Shown: positions 1-6,831 of the stretch, in pieces
Position numbering within the stretch: the stretch's first letter is position 1
How the letters are laid out: every line of letters begins with the position of its first letter
Origin: Sphingobacterium thalpophilum
Lineage (GTDB): Bacteria; Bacteroidota; Bacteroidia; Flavobacteriales; Flavobacteriaceae
Reading direction: 5' to 3'
Assembly (NCBI GenBank): GCA_943328865.2
Contig: CALQBR020000075.1
Location: 1 to 6,831 of the forward strand
DNA: 6,831 nucleotides
The notes under the pieces: model-generated
What the model saw: only the letters and a program-made list of their open reading frames with translations
Databases searched by the model: none
Told to the model about the DNA's origin: nothing
Position numbers and translations under genes: made by a program

Positions 1-1
1 T

Positions 2-835
2 TACAAACCACATATTGCAATTATCACCAATATTAGTCCAGATCATTTGGATCGGTATGAATATAAATATGAAAATTATATTGCGGCGAAATTTAGAATT
101 ACGATGAATCAAACCGATGAAGATTTTTTAATCTATGATGCTGATGATGTAGCTATTTCAGAATGGCTGGAGCACAATAAAACAAAAGCGCAATTAATCC
201 CTTTTTCACTCACAAAGACTTTTGAAAAAGGAGCATTTATAAAAGACAATATTATGGAAGTTAAGCTCAACGAAATCGAATTTGATATGGAAACACAATA
301 CATGGCACTAGAAGGAAAGCACAATATGAAGAATGCTATGGCCGCAACCGCTGTGGCTAAATTGATGCAAATTCGCAAAGCAACTATTCGTGAAAGTTTG
401 TCTAACTTTCAAGGGGTTGAACATCGTTTGGAAAAAGTATTGAAAATTCAAAATGTACAATATATCAATGACTCTAAGGCGACCAATGTCAATGCTACTT
501 TTTTTGCTTTAGACAGTATGAATGCCCCTACGGTTTGGATTGTTGGAGGGGTTGATAAAGGGAATGATTATAATGAATTGATGTCTTTAGTGCACGAAAA
601 AGTAAAAGCCATTATTTGTTTAGGAGTCGATAACAAAAAGATAATTGATGCTTTTGGAAATGTGGTTGATATAATGGTAGAAGCATCCAATATGAATGAT
701 GCTGTTAGAATGGCTCAACGCTTAACAGAAAAGGGAGATACTGTTTTGTTGTCTCCAGCATGTGCTAGTTTCGATTTATTCGAAAATTATGAAGATAGAG
801 GCCGACAGTTTAAAGCAGCTGTTCAAAATCTATAG
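2..835 (+). CDS. murD: UDP-N-acetylmuramoylalanine--D-glutamate ligase (MurD), 5'-truncated by the window edge
   Basis: Cytoplasmic Mur ligase that uses ATP to add D-glutamate to UDP-MurNAc-L-Ala, the second amino-acid step in making the peptidoglycan stem peptide. The frame is open from base 2, so the gene enters from the left. The TTG at 47 lies inside a conserved motif and is not the start. The 277 residues seen are the end of the central ATPase domain plus the whole C-terminal domain; about 170 N-terminal residues, including the P-loop, are outside. Visible motifs, in fragment numbering: SPDHLDRY (residues 12-19), then AAKFRI with Lys30 exactly 15 residues after the motif His. This matches the spacing of the His and carbamylated Lys of E. 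coli MurD. Next come GKHNMKNAMAA (105-115), HRLE (141-144), the MurD-specific DSKATN (157-162), GGVDKGND, and LLSPACASFDLF (249-260). The last two distinguish it from MurC, MurE and MurF. The gene ends with in-frame tandem stops, TAG then TAA (833-838), and ftsW starts 36 nt after the first stop. Confidence 0.97.
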   Translation, partial: YKPHIAIITNISPDHLDRYEYKYENYIAAKFRITMNQTDEDFLIYDADDVAISEWLEHNKTKAQLIPFSLTKTFEKGAFIKDNIMEVKLNEIEFDMETQYMALEGKHNMKNAMAATAVAKLMQIRKATIRESLSNFQGVEHRLEKVLKIQNVQYINDSKATNVNATFFALDSMNAPTVWIVGGVDKGNDYNELMSLVHEKVKAIICLGVDNKKIIDAFGNVVDIMVEASNMNDAVRMAQRLTEKGDTVLLSPACASFDLFENYEDRGRQFKAAVQNL

Positions 836-871
836 TAAACGGATTCGAAAGTAAATTCAAAAAACACCCAA

Positions 872-2161
872 ATGAAAGAGCTAATTAGCAAATTAAAAGG
901 AGATAAAGGCATTTGGTCATTCGTGGCGCTATTGGCTCTATTCTCTTTTATGCCCGTTTTTAGTGCAAGTAGTAATTTGGCTTATGTAAATCATGGCACT
1001 GGAAATACGATTAGTTTTTTGCTGACCCACTTCGCTCATATTGTTATGGGTTTTTTCATCATTTATTGGGTTCATAATATGCCCTTTCATTATTTTAGAG
1101 CCATTTCTGTATTTGCATTACCACTTATGTGGGTTTTATTGGCAATTACCTTGTTTAAAGGAACTGTTATTGCTGGGGCGAATGCCAGTAGGTGGATAAA
1201 AGTACCATTTATTGGGATTTCCTTCCAGACTTCTACGGTAGCCTTCGTTGTTTTAATGGTTTTTGTAGCGCGGTATTTGTCCAAAAAAAGTGAAACTCCT
1301 GTTACTTTTCAATCGTCTCTTTGGGAACTTTGGACGCCAGTTTTTATTACATTGATGTTGATACTACCTGCTAATTTCTCAACTACAGCTCTGATTTTTT
1401 CAATGGTGATTATGTTGGTTTTTGTTGGTAAATATCCATTGAAATATATCGGTTTTATTATAGGTTCTGGAATTGTATTTTTTTTGTTTTTCGTCATGCT
1501 TTCTAAAGCATTCCCAGAATCTCGTTTTTTTAGCCGTGTTGGAACATGGTCCAGTAGAATTGAAAACTTTACAACAGACAAGCCTGATAAAGATGATTAT
1601 CAAATAGATCTTGCCAAAACGGCGATTGCCTCTGGAGGAATCTATGGACTAGGTCCTGGTAAAAGTGTCCAAAAAAACTTTTTACCACAATCATCTTCCG
1701 ATTTTATATACGCTATAATTGTCGAGGAATATGGTTTGGCAGGAGGTTTAGCGGTGCTTGCCTTGTACTTGTTGTTGTTTTTTAGATTTATAGTGGCTGC
1801 ACACAAAAGCAATTCCATTTTCGGAAAATTACTAGTGGTTGGGTTAGGATTTCCTATGATTTTTCAAGCCTTGATTAATATGGCGGTTGCCGTAGAGTTG
1901 TTGCCGGTTACCGGACAAACCTTGCCGCTGATTAGTAGTGGTGGAAGTTCTATTTGGATGACTTGTGTTTCCCTTGGCATTATTATCAGTGTGACCAAAA
2001 AAGACGAAGAAGTGGCTCAAGAGCTTAAAGAGAAACAAACAAGAGACGAAGTGCTTCAGCGATTGATTGATAAACAAATTGAAGAAGAAAATACGGTAGA
2101 AGGGGATTATTCAATAGAAGACAAAACTGATAACCCAATGAATGCGGTTCTAAATAAGTAG
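872..2161 (+). CDS. ftsW: SEDS-family septal peptidoglycan glycosyltransferase FtsW
   Basis: Polytopic inner-membrane enzyme of 429 aa that polymerises lipid II into glycan strands at the division septum, acting with the class B transpeptidase FtsI. About ten hydrophobic segments can be seen between residues 15 and 375, with a large extracytoplasmic loop around 211-275. SEDS signatures: ASRWI (105-109), GLGPGKSVQKNFLPQ (259-273) followed by the conserved catalytic-type Asp277 in SSSDFIYAII, and LLPVTGQTLPLISSGGSS (343-360). Two family motifs differ from the textbook form: FQTST (118-122) where QPSE is usual, and LPANFSTTAL (165-174) where QPD(L/F)GT is usual. I believe this is normal in flavobacteria. 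A charged, Glu/Lys-rich cytoplasmic tail (376-429) may be helical. FtsW rather than RodA is chosen because of its place between murD and murG. The ATG at 872 has an A-rich leader and no SD. Ends TAG, 3 nt before murG. Confidence 0.96.
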   Translation: MKELISKLKGDKGIWSFVALLALFSFMPVFSASSNLAYVNHGTGNTISFLLTHFAHIVMGFFIIYWVHNMPFHYFRAISVFALPLMWVLLAITLFKGTVIAGANASRWIKVPFIGISFQTSTVAFVVLMVFVARYLSKKSETPVTFQSSLWELWTPVFITLMLILPANFSTTALIFSMVIMLVFVGKYPLKYIGFIIGSGIVFFLFFVMLSKAFPESRFFSRVGTWSSRIENFTTDKPDKDDYQIDLAKTAIASGGIYGLGPGKSVQKNFLPQSSSDFIYAIIVEEYGLAGGLAVLALYLLLFFRFIVAAHKSNSIFGKLLVVGLGFPMIFQALINMAVAVELLPVTGQTLPLISSGGSSIWMTCVSLGIIISVTKKDEEVAQELKEKQTRDEVLQRLIDKQIEEENTVEGDYSIEDKTDNPMNAVLNK

Positions 2162-2164
2162 AAA

Positions 2165-3262
2165 ATGAAAAATTTAAAATTCATATTAAGTGGCGGCGGT
2201 ACAGGAGGACATATCTATCCTGCAATTGCTATCGCCAATGAATTAAAATCTCGTTTTCCTGACGCTGAATTTCTTTTTGTAGGGGCTCAAGACAAAATGG
2301 AAATGCAAAAAGTACCTCAAGCAGGTTATGCGATAAAGGGGCTTTGGATTGCAGGGTTACAACGCAGATTGACTTTTGATAATGCGCTTTTCCCAATAAA
2401 ATTAGTAAGTAGTTTGTTAAAATCAAGAGCAATAATTCGTAAATTTAAACCTGATGTTGTTATTGGAACTGGTGGATTTGCGAGCGGTCCATTATTGCAA
2501 GCTGCTGCAATGGCAGGCATTCCAACGGTAATTCAGGAGCAAAATTCTTATCCTGGAATCACTAATAAATTATTAGCTAAAAAAGCCCGTAAGATTTGCG
2601 TGGCGTATGATAATTTAGAGTCATTTTTTCCAAAAGAGAAAATGATTCTTACTGGGAATCCAATACGTCAGGATTTAATTGCTATCGATAGCAAAAGAGA
2701 GGAAGCCATTCGCTACTTTAATTTGGACGCGAATAAAAAAACACTTTTAGTGCTTGGGGGTAGTCTTGGTGCGAGAAGAATCAATCAATTGATTGCAAAT
2801 GAAATTGCAGCTTTTTCCGATCAAAATATACAGGTGATTTGGCAATGTGGCAAGCTGTATTTTGAAGATTACAAACATTTTAGTGAGAACAAAAATATAC
2901 AGGTTTTATCTTTTATTGATAGAATGGATTTGGTATATGCGGCTGCTGATGTTGTGATTTCACGCGCTGGCGCTTCATCGGTTTCAGAATTATGTGTGGT
3001 TGGGAAACCAGTAATTTTTATTCCATCTCCAAATGTTAGCGAAGATCATCAAACTAAAAATGCTCAAGCCATTTTAGATAAAAAAGGAGGTCTAATGATC
3101 AAAGAAAGTGAATTGGATGAAAAATTCAGTACTGTTTTCAATGATTTGATTTCTAATGAAAATTTACAAAAAGAACTGTCCGAAAATATCAAAAAGTTAG
3201 CAAAAGTAAACGCAACAAAAGAGATTGTAGATGAGATCGAAAAAATAATCGGTTCAATCTAG
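2165..3262 (+). CDS. murG: UDP-GlcNAc:undecaprenyl-pyrophosphoryl-MurNAc-pentapeptide GlcNAc transferase (MurG)
   Basis: Membrane-associated GT28 (GT-B fold) glycosyltransferase on the cytoplasmic face that moves GlcNAc from UDP-GlcNAc to lipid I, giving lipid II, the substrate of FtsW. The length, 365 aa, is typical. N-terminal acceptor domain: glycine-rich loop [11 protein letters not shown] (10-20) with His16, second G-loop GTGGFASGP (101-109), and [12 protein letters not shown] (124-135). C-terminal donor domain: [10 protein letters not shown] (198-207), [11 protein letters not shown] (266-276) with Glu275, the residue type that binds the ribose of UDP, and SEDHQTKNA (292-300) with Gln296 and Asn299 in the sugar-binding loop. 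A basic, hydrophobic patch around 76-93 would suit contact with the membrane. The ATG at 2165 lies 3 nt after the ftsW stop, which suggests translational coupling; there is no SD. All known signature motifs are intact. Confidence 0.98.
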   Translation: MKNLKFILSGGGTGGHIYPAIAIANELKSRFPDAEFLFVGAQDKMEMQKVPQAGYAIKGLWIAGLQRRLTFDNALFPIKLVSSLLKSRAIIRKFKPDVVIGTGGFASGPLLQAAAMAGIPTVIQEQNSYPGITNKLLAKKARKICVAYDNLESFFPKEKMILTGNPIRQDLIAIDSKREEAIRYFNLDANKKTLLVLGGSLGARRINQLIANEIAAFSDQNIQVIWQCGKLYFEDYKHFSENKNIQVLSFIDRMDLVYAAADVVISRAGASSVSELCVVGKPVIFIPSPNVSEDHQTKNAQAILDKKGGLMIKESELDEKFSTVFNDLISNENLQKELSENIKKLAKVNATKEIVDEIEKIIGSI

Positions 3263-3283
3263 TCTCTCAATTTTTATATTACA

Positions 3284-4633
3284 ATGAATCTAAGCCAAAT
3301 ACATAACGTCTATTTTATAGGAATCGGAGGAATTGGAATGAGCGCTTTGGCGCGCTATTTTAAAACCATCGGGAAGAATGTTTCGGGTTATGATAAAACA
3401 GAAACGGAACTGACTAAAGAATTGCAAGAAATTGGGATTACGATTCATTTTGAAGATAGTATCGCTTTAATTCCGTCTGATTTTTATATTGAAAATACGT
3501 TGGTTATTATAACACCAGCAGTACCGATCCATCATTCAGAGTGGAATTACTTTTTAGAAAGAGATTATGTTGTAAAGAAACGAGCTGAAGTCTTGGGGAT
3601 CATTACCAAAGACACTTTTTGTTTTGCTGTTGCTGGTACGCATGGTAAAACAACGACCTCAAGTATTTTAGGTCATATTTTATACGAAAGTGGAGCCGAT
3701 GTGACTTCTTTTTTGGGCGGAATTGTTGAAAATTACAATTCAAATCTAATAGGCAACGGGAAAACGATTACCGTTGTTGAAGCAGATGAATTCGATCGTT
3801 CCTTTCTGCATTTGCATCCAGATATTGCTTGTATTACCTCTATGGATGCAGATCATTTGGATATTTATGGAGATAGTGATGCCATAGAAGCTTCGTTTAT
3901 TGAATTTGCTGCTAAAGTGGAAGATAAAAACAAACTTTTTATCACTAAAGAATTACCCTTAGCTGGTATTTCTGTTGCGGTAAATGAAGAAGCTGACTTC
4001 AAAGCCTTTAATGTTAGAATTGAAAACAGTCAGTATGTTTTTGATGTGCAAACTCCAACGGAAGTAATTCTGGATTTGCAATTTGCTTTGCCAGGGAAAC
4101 ATAATTTAATGAACGCTCTGATGGCTTTGGCCATGGCCAAAACTTTTGGAACGCCAACAGATGCTATTGCTAAGGCACTAAAATCCTTTAAAGGAATAAA
4201 AAGAAGATTTTCGTATCAAATTAAAGAAGAGAATTTGGTTTATATAGATGATTATGCCCATCATCCTACCGAAATCAATGCAGTGCATCAAGCTGTTCGG
4301 GAATTGTATCCAAATCAAAAAGTGTTGGCTATTTTTCAGCCGCATTTGTTTAGCAGAACCAAAGATTTTGCGGATGATTTTGCCAAAAGTCTTTCTGATT
4401 TTGATGAAATCATTTTATTGGATATTTATCCAGCACGAGAATTGCCCATGGAAGGAGTGACTTCAGCCTGGCTTATGAATAAAATGACGAATCAACATAA
4501 AAAACTAGTCCCAAAATCGGATCTAATTGAGACTATTTTGCAAAGTGATGCTAAAATAATTGTGACTATTGGTGCGGGTGATATTGGTGCCTTAGTGAAA
4601 TCTATTAAAACAGCTTTAAATGAGAAAATTTAA
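3284..4633 (+). CDS. murC: UDP-N-acetylmuramate--L-alanine ligase (MurC)
   Basis: Cytoplasmic ATP-dependent Mur ligase that joins L-alanine to UDP-MurNAc, the first step of stem-peptide assembly; it supplies the substrate of MurD. The length, 449 aa, is normal. Domain 1 (about 1-105): Rossmann-like UDP-sugar-binding motif GIGGIGMSALAR (13-24). Domain 2 (about 106-310): P-loop AGTHGKTTT (117-125), EADEFDRSFL (166-175), MDADHLDIY (187-195) with His191, and GKHNLMNALMA (271-281). Domain 3 (about 311-449): DDYAHHPTEI (322-331), FQPHLFSRTKDF (351-362) and GAGDIG (430-435). DYAHHPTE and QPHLFSRT identify MurC specifically. The start at 3284 fits because the UDP-binding motif follows within 13 residues, as in other family members. 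It lies 21 nt after the murG stop, has no SD, and has A at -3 and -6. The last 14 nt overlap the start of ftsQ. Confidence 0.98.
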   Translation: MNLSQIHNVYFIGIGGIGMSALARYFKTIGKNVSGYDKTETELTKELQEIGITIHFEDSIALIPSDFYIENTLVIITPAVPIHHSEWNYFLERDYVVKKRAEVLGIITKDTFCFAVAGTHGKTTTSSILGHILYESGADVTSFLGGIVENYNSNLIGNGKTITVVEADEFDRSFLHLHPDIACITSMDADHLDIYGDSDAIEASFIEFAAKVEDKNKLFITKELPLAGISVAVNEEADFKAFNVRIENSQYVFDVQTPTEVILDLQFALPGKHNLMNALMALAMAKTFGTPTDAIAKALKSFKGIKRRFSYQIKEENLVYIDDYAHHPTEINAVHQAVRELYPNQKVLAIFQPHLFSRTKDFADDFAKSLSDFDEIILLDIYPARELPMEGVTSAWLMNKMTNQHKKLVPKSDLIETILQSDAKIIVTIGAGDIGALVKSIKTALNEKI

Positions 4634-5354
4634 TTGGTTGGATATCTGGATAAATGTAAGATTACTGCTCATGTTTACGGCGGTCATTTTTCTATTTTCA
4701 TTCACTGCAAAGCGAAATTCAGATAGAAAATTGACAAAATCAGTGGTGTATTTTCTTGGCGATGAAAATCTTTTTGTGACTTCTGAAACGGTTAATAAAT
4801 TGTTGATAGAAAATAAAAAAAAGGCGCAAACGATAAGAAAAGATAAATTAGATTTGAATGCATTGGAAAAAGCAATCAATAAGCACAATATGATCGAGAA
4901 ATCGGAGGTGTTTGTGAGTGTTGACGGCGTATTAAAAGCAATAGTAAAACAAAAGACACCTATAGTAAGAGTTATTGACGACCAGGGGTCTTTTTATATT
5001 GATTATCAGGGGGGTAAAATGCCTTTGTCGGAGAATTTTACAGCACGAGTACCATTAGTTTCTGGAGAAATTAACGCGAAAAACGCAGATAAATTAAATG
5101 AATTGTTTCGATTTATTTTCGATGATGATTTTTTAAGAAAAAACATTGTTGGGATCCAAATTTTTTCAAATGGGAGTTTGAAAATGATGAATAGAAATTT
5201 TGATTATGAAATTGATTTTGGAAAAACGATTAATGTGGAGCGGAAATTCAATAATTATAAAGCTTTTTTTCAAAAAGCAGTTTTAGATAGTTCGTTATAT
5301 CATTACAAAAAAATAAATCTAAAGTTTACGCAGCAAGTAGTGTGCACAAAATAA
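4620..5354 (+). CDS. ftsQ: Cell division protein FtsQ (single-pass, POTRA-type)
   Basis: Bitopic inner-membrane divisome protein of 244 aa that in other bacteria bridges FtsL/FtsB with other division proteins from the periplasmic side. The cytoplasmic tail is very short (about 11 residues). One hydrophobic anchor, NVRLLLMFTAVIFLFSFTA, spans residues 12-30. A POTRA-like segment follows (about 38-113), with FLGDENLFVTSETVNKLL and a VFVSVDGVLKAIVKQKTPI strand-turn-strand region. The beta domain (about 115-240) has YIDYQGGKMPLSENF (126-140), VPLVSGEI and the C-terminal QQVVCTK. FtsQ is poorly conserved between phyla, so the call rests on the topology, the POTRA/beta pattern, the position between murC and ftsA, and resemblance to flavobacterial FtsQ as I recall it. 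The ATG at 4620 lies inside the 3' end of murC in another frame (14-nt overlap), which favours translational coupling. No SD is seen. Confidence 0.93.
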   Translation: MRKFNWLDIWINVRLLLMFTAVIFLFSFTAKRNSDRKLTKSVVYFLGDENLFVTSETVNKLLIENKKKAQTIRKDKLDLNALEKAINKHNMIEKSEVFVSVDGVLKAIVKQKTPIVRVIDDQGSFYIDYQGGKMPLSENFTARVPLVSGEINAKNADKLNELFRFIFDDDFLRKNIVGIQIFSNGSLKMMNRNFDYEIDFGKTINVERKFNNYKAFFQKAVLDSSLYHYKKINLKFTQQVVCTK

Positions 5355-5356
5355 TT

Positions 5357-5363
5357 AGGAGGT
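5357..5363 (+). promoter_or_regulatory. Shine-Dalgarno sequence AGGAGGT directly before ftsA
   Basis: AGGAGGT is a full complement to the usual 16S 3' end, and is the only strong SD before any start in this window. Only 1 nt (2 nt counted from the GGAGG core) separates it from the ATG at 5365, much less than the usual 5-9 nt. It lies within the 10-nt ftsQ-ftsA gap. In Flavobacterium SD sequences are known to be rare and largely ignored by ribosomes, so whether it acts as an enhancer, a modulator or not at all is open. Confidence 0.55.
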
Positions 5364-5364
5364 T

Positions 5365-6774
5365 ATGGAAAAAGAGAACATTGCAGTCGGTTTAGACATA
5401 GGGACAACAAAGATTGTTGCGATGATTGGTCGTAAGAATGAATATGGAAAATTAGAGATTTTGGGAATTGGAAAGTCCAAAAGTCTTGGAGTGAAAAGAG
5501 GGGTGGTAGATAATATTACGCAAACGATTCAGTCGATTCAGCAAGCTGTTCAAGATGCCGAAGCTGTTTCGGGATACAAAATTAAAGATGTTGTGGTAGG
5601 TATTGCGGGCCAGCATATTCGAAGTATTCAGCACAGTGATTATATTAGTAGAAGCAATGCTGAAGAAGTAATTAGCAATAAAGATATTGACTTGTTAATT
5701 AATCAAGTCCATAAATTAGCGATGCTTCCAGGGGAAGAGATTATTCATGTTTTGCCACAAGAATTTAAAATCGACGGGCAATCTGAAATTAAAGAACCTA
5801 TTGGAATGTGTGGCGGAAGATTAGAGTCTAGTTTTCATGTAGTGGTTGGTCAAGCTTCTTCTATCAGAAATGTGGGAAGATGCATCCAAAGTTCTGGAAT
5901 TGAATTGTCAGGATTGACTTTAGAGCCGCTAGCTTCTGCAGATGCCGTTTTAAGCCAAGAAGAAAAAGAAGCGGGTGTCGCTTTGATTGATATCGGTGGA
6001 GGCACTACGGATTTAGCGATTTTTAAAGACGGTATTATTCGTCATACTGCTGTGATTCCTTTTGGAGGCAATGTAATTACAGAAGATATTAAGGAAGGTT
6101 GTTCTATTATTGAGAAACAAGCCGAACTTTTGAAAGTTAAATTTGGTTCCGCTTGGCCAGGAGAAAACAGAGACAATGAAATTGTTTCTATTCCAGGGCT
6201 TAGAGGAAGAGATCCTAAAGAGATTTCATTGAAGAATTTGTCTAAAATAATTCACGCCCGTGTTGTAGAAATTATAGAGCAGGTTTTTGTAGAAATAAAA
6301 GCATACGGACATGAGGATCCACGTAAGAAATTGATTGCTGGAATCGTACTTACGGGTGGTGGTGCACAATTGAATCACATTAAGCAATTGGTAGAATACA
6401 TTACAGGGATGGATACCCGGATTGGTTATCCAAATGAGCATTTGGCAGGAAATTCTGACGAGGAAATTTCTAGTCCCTTATATGCTACTGCAGTTGGATT
6501 AGTGATGAATAGTCTTGAAAATAAAACGCAAAGCGCGGTAAAAATAGCGCTTCCAGAACCAGATAAAAAACCAGTTTACAAGGCTCCTGTTGTTGAAGTT
6601 ACTCCAATTGTGCCAGATACTGTTGCTGAGATAGAAGAAACAAATCTAAACCAAGTTCCAAATAAAGTACAAGAAATGGCAATCCCAGGAAAGTCAACAG
6701 AAAAGATAATTAGAGAATCATTTTTTGACAAGTATGTGACTAGGATTAAAGATTTTTTAGATAAAGCGGAATAG
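5365..6774 (+). CDS. ftsA: Cell division protein FtsA (actin-like FtsZ membrane anchor)
   Basis: Actin-family ATP-binding protein of 469 aa that tethers FtsZ filaments to the inner membrane and recruits later divisome proteins. Motifs: phosphate-1 loop GLDIGTTKI (9-17), SHS2/1C subdomain (about 83-165), phosphate-2 loop ALIDIGGGTTDLAIF (206-220), FGGNVITEDI (233-242), and the adenosine motif GIVLTGGGAQL (326-336). The linker at about 385-450 is Pro- and Val-rich and probably flexible. The last 17 residues, FFDKYVTRIKDFLDKAE (453-469), form a clear amphipathic helix of the membrane-targeting type, which supports FtsA over MreB or DnaK relatives. The ATG at 5365 is the only sensible start: an in-frame TAG lies at 5356-5358 and the phosphate loop begins nine residues in. 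Unlike its neighbours it is preceded by a perfect SD core, but very close to the start codon. Ten nt separate it from ftsQ. Confidence 0.97.
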   Translation: MEKENIAVGLDIGTTKIVAMIGRKNEYGKLEILGIGKSKSLGVKRGVVDNITQTIQSIQQAVQDAEAVSGYKIKDVVVGIAGQHIRSIQHSDYISRSNAEEVISNKDIDLLINQVHKLAMLPGEEIIHVLPQEFKIDGQSEIKEPIGMCGGRLESSFHVVVGQASSIRNVGRCIQSSGIELSGLTLEPLASADAVLSQEEKEAGVALIDIGGGTTDLAIFKDGIIRHTAVIPFGGNVITEDIKEGCSIIEKQAELLKVKFGSAWPGENRDNEIVSIPGLRGRDPKEISLKNLSKIIHARVVEIIEQVFVEIKAYGHEDPRKKLIAGIVLTGGGAQLNHIKQLVEYITGMDTRIGYPNEHLAGNSDEEISSPLYATAVGLVMNSLENKTQSAVKIALPEPDKKPVYKAPVVEVTPIVPDTVAEIEETNLNQVPNKVQEMAIPGKSTEKIIRESFFDKYVTRIKDFLDKAE

Positions 6775-6831
6775 TATTTCAAAATTAAATAAATAAACAT
6801 TTTTGTCCTTTTTGTCCCAAGCGGAAAGAAA
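6775..6831. other. Non-coding region after ftsA, presumed ftsA-ftsZ spacer (runs off the window)
   Basis: 57 nt without an ATG, mainly A/T. No stem-loop followed by a T-run is visible, so there is no sign of a terminator and transcription probably continues. In the conserved dcw order ftsZ comes next, so this is read as its leader; ftsZ itself is not in the window. It is the longest non-coding stretch here. Confidence 0.6.
6800..6817 (+). repeat. Perfect 9-bp tandem repeat TTTTTGTCC x2
   Basis: Two adjacent identical copies of TTTTTGTCC (6800-6808 and 6809-6817), followed by one more C, lie in the presumed ftsZ leader. The repeat is directly visible. Its role is unknown: it could be a binding site, part of a promoter, or chance in a T-rich spacer. 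Confidence 0.7.

Noticed and set aside
47..49. TTG at 47 as the start of murD
   Set aside because: The frame is open to base 2, and the upstream residues PHIAIITNISPDH belong to the conserved MurD motif; the gene is simply cut by the window edge.
836..871. The 36-nt murD-ftsW gap as a promoter region
   Set aside because: No TAnnTTTG box and no TTG element at a suitable distance; it looks like an ordinary A-rich leader within an operon.
1309..1603. Antisense reading frames within ftsW (and similar ones in murD, murG, ftsQ and ftsA)
   Set aside because: They mirror conserved coding sequence on the other strand, overlap one another, and show no domain, leader or operon context.
3086..3097. GGAGG followed by an in-frame ATG inside murG, as a possible internal start
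   Set aside because: The Gly-Gly codons create the SD look-alike; the product would be only the last 55 residues of MurG without a complete domain, and SDs are poor predictors in this phylum.
4248..4460. 70-aa + strand reading frame inside murC
   Set aside because: It lies wholly within the conserved C-terminal domain of MurC in another frame and resembles no protein I recognise.
6806..6831. Possible hairpin between the T-rich repeat and the final GGAAAG-type sequence as a terminator
   Set aside because: Pairing is only a few weak A-T and G-T pairs with no GC stem and no following T-run.
1..6831. A hidden mobile element, defence system or other novel cassette
   Set aside because: Six intact core genes occupy nearly every base, all on one strand, in the conserved order, with similar base composition and no inverted repeats or integrase-like genes.

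Overview
This window is a stretch of the division and cell-wall (dcw) cluster of a member of the Bacteroidota, most likely a Flavobacterium or a close relative. The evidence is the AT-rich sequence, the gene order murD-ftsW-murG-murC-ftsQ-ftsA with no murB or ddl between murC and ftsQ, and start sites that mostly lack a Shine-Dalgarno sequence. The FtsW and FtsQ proteins also look flavobacterial, for example the FtsQ C-terminus ending QQVVCTK. The genus call rests on recalled family resemblance, not on a search.

Layout: all six genes lie on the + strand and fill almost the whole window. The 3' part of murD (2-835) runs in from the left edge. It is followed by ftsW (872-2161), murG (2165-3262), murC (3284-4633), ftsQ (4620-5354) and ftsA (5365-6774). 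The junctions are 36, 3, 21, -14 (overlap) and 10 nt, so the genes are almost certainly co-transcribed. The last 57 nt (6775-6831) are non-coding and AT-rich, and hold a perfect 9-bp tandem repeat. By conserved gene order they should lead into ftsZ just outside the window. I see no convincing terminator, tRNA, rRNA, CRISPR array, insertion sequence or phage gene. No non-coding stretch exceeds 60 nt.

How the genes work together: MurC and MurD add L-Ala and D-Glu to the UDP-MurNAc precursor in the cytoplasm. MurG adds GlcNAc to lipid I to make lipid II. FtsW, with its partner transpeptidase FtsI, polymerises lipid II at the septum. FtsQ is the periplasmic scaffold of the divisome, and FtsA anchors FtsZ to the inner membrane through a C-terminal amphipathic helix. 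All the family signature motifs I looked for are present and every reading frame is intact, so this is a core, vertically inherited locus.

I found no novel system here. The points worth a second look are modest: an SD sequence unusually close to the ftsA start, lineage-specific departures in two FtsW motifs, and the tandem repeat before the expected ftsZ.
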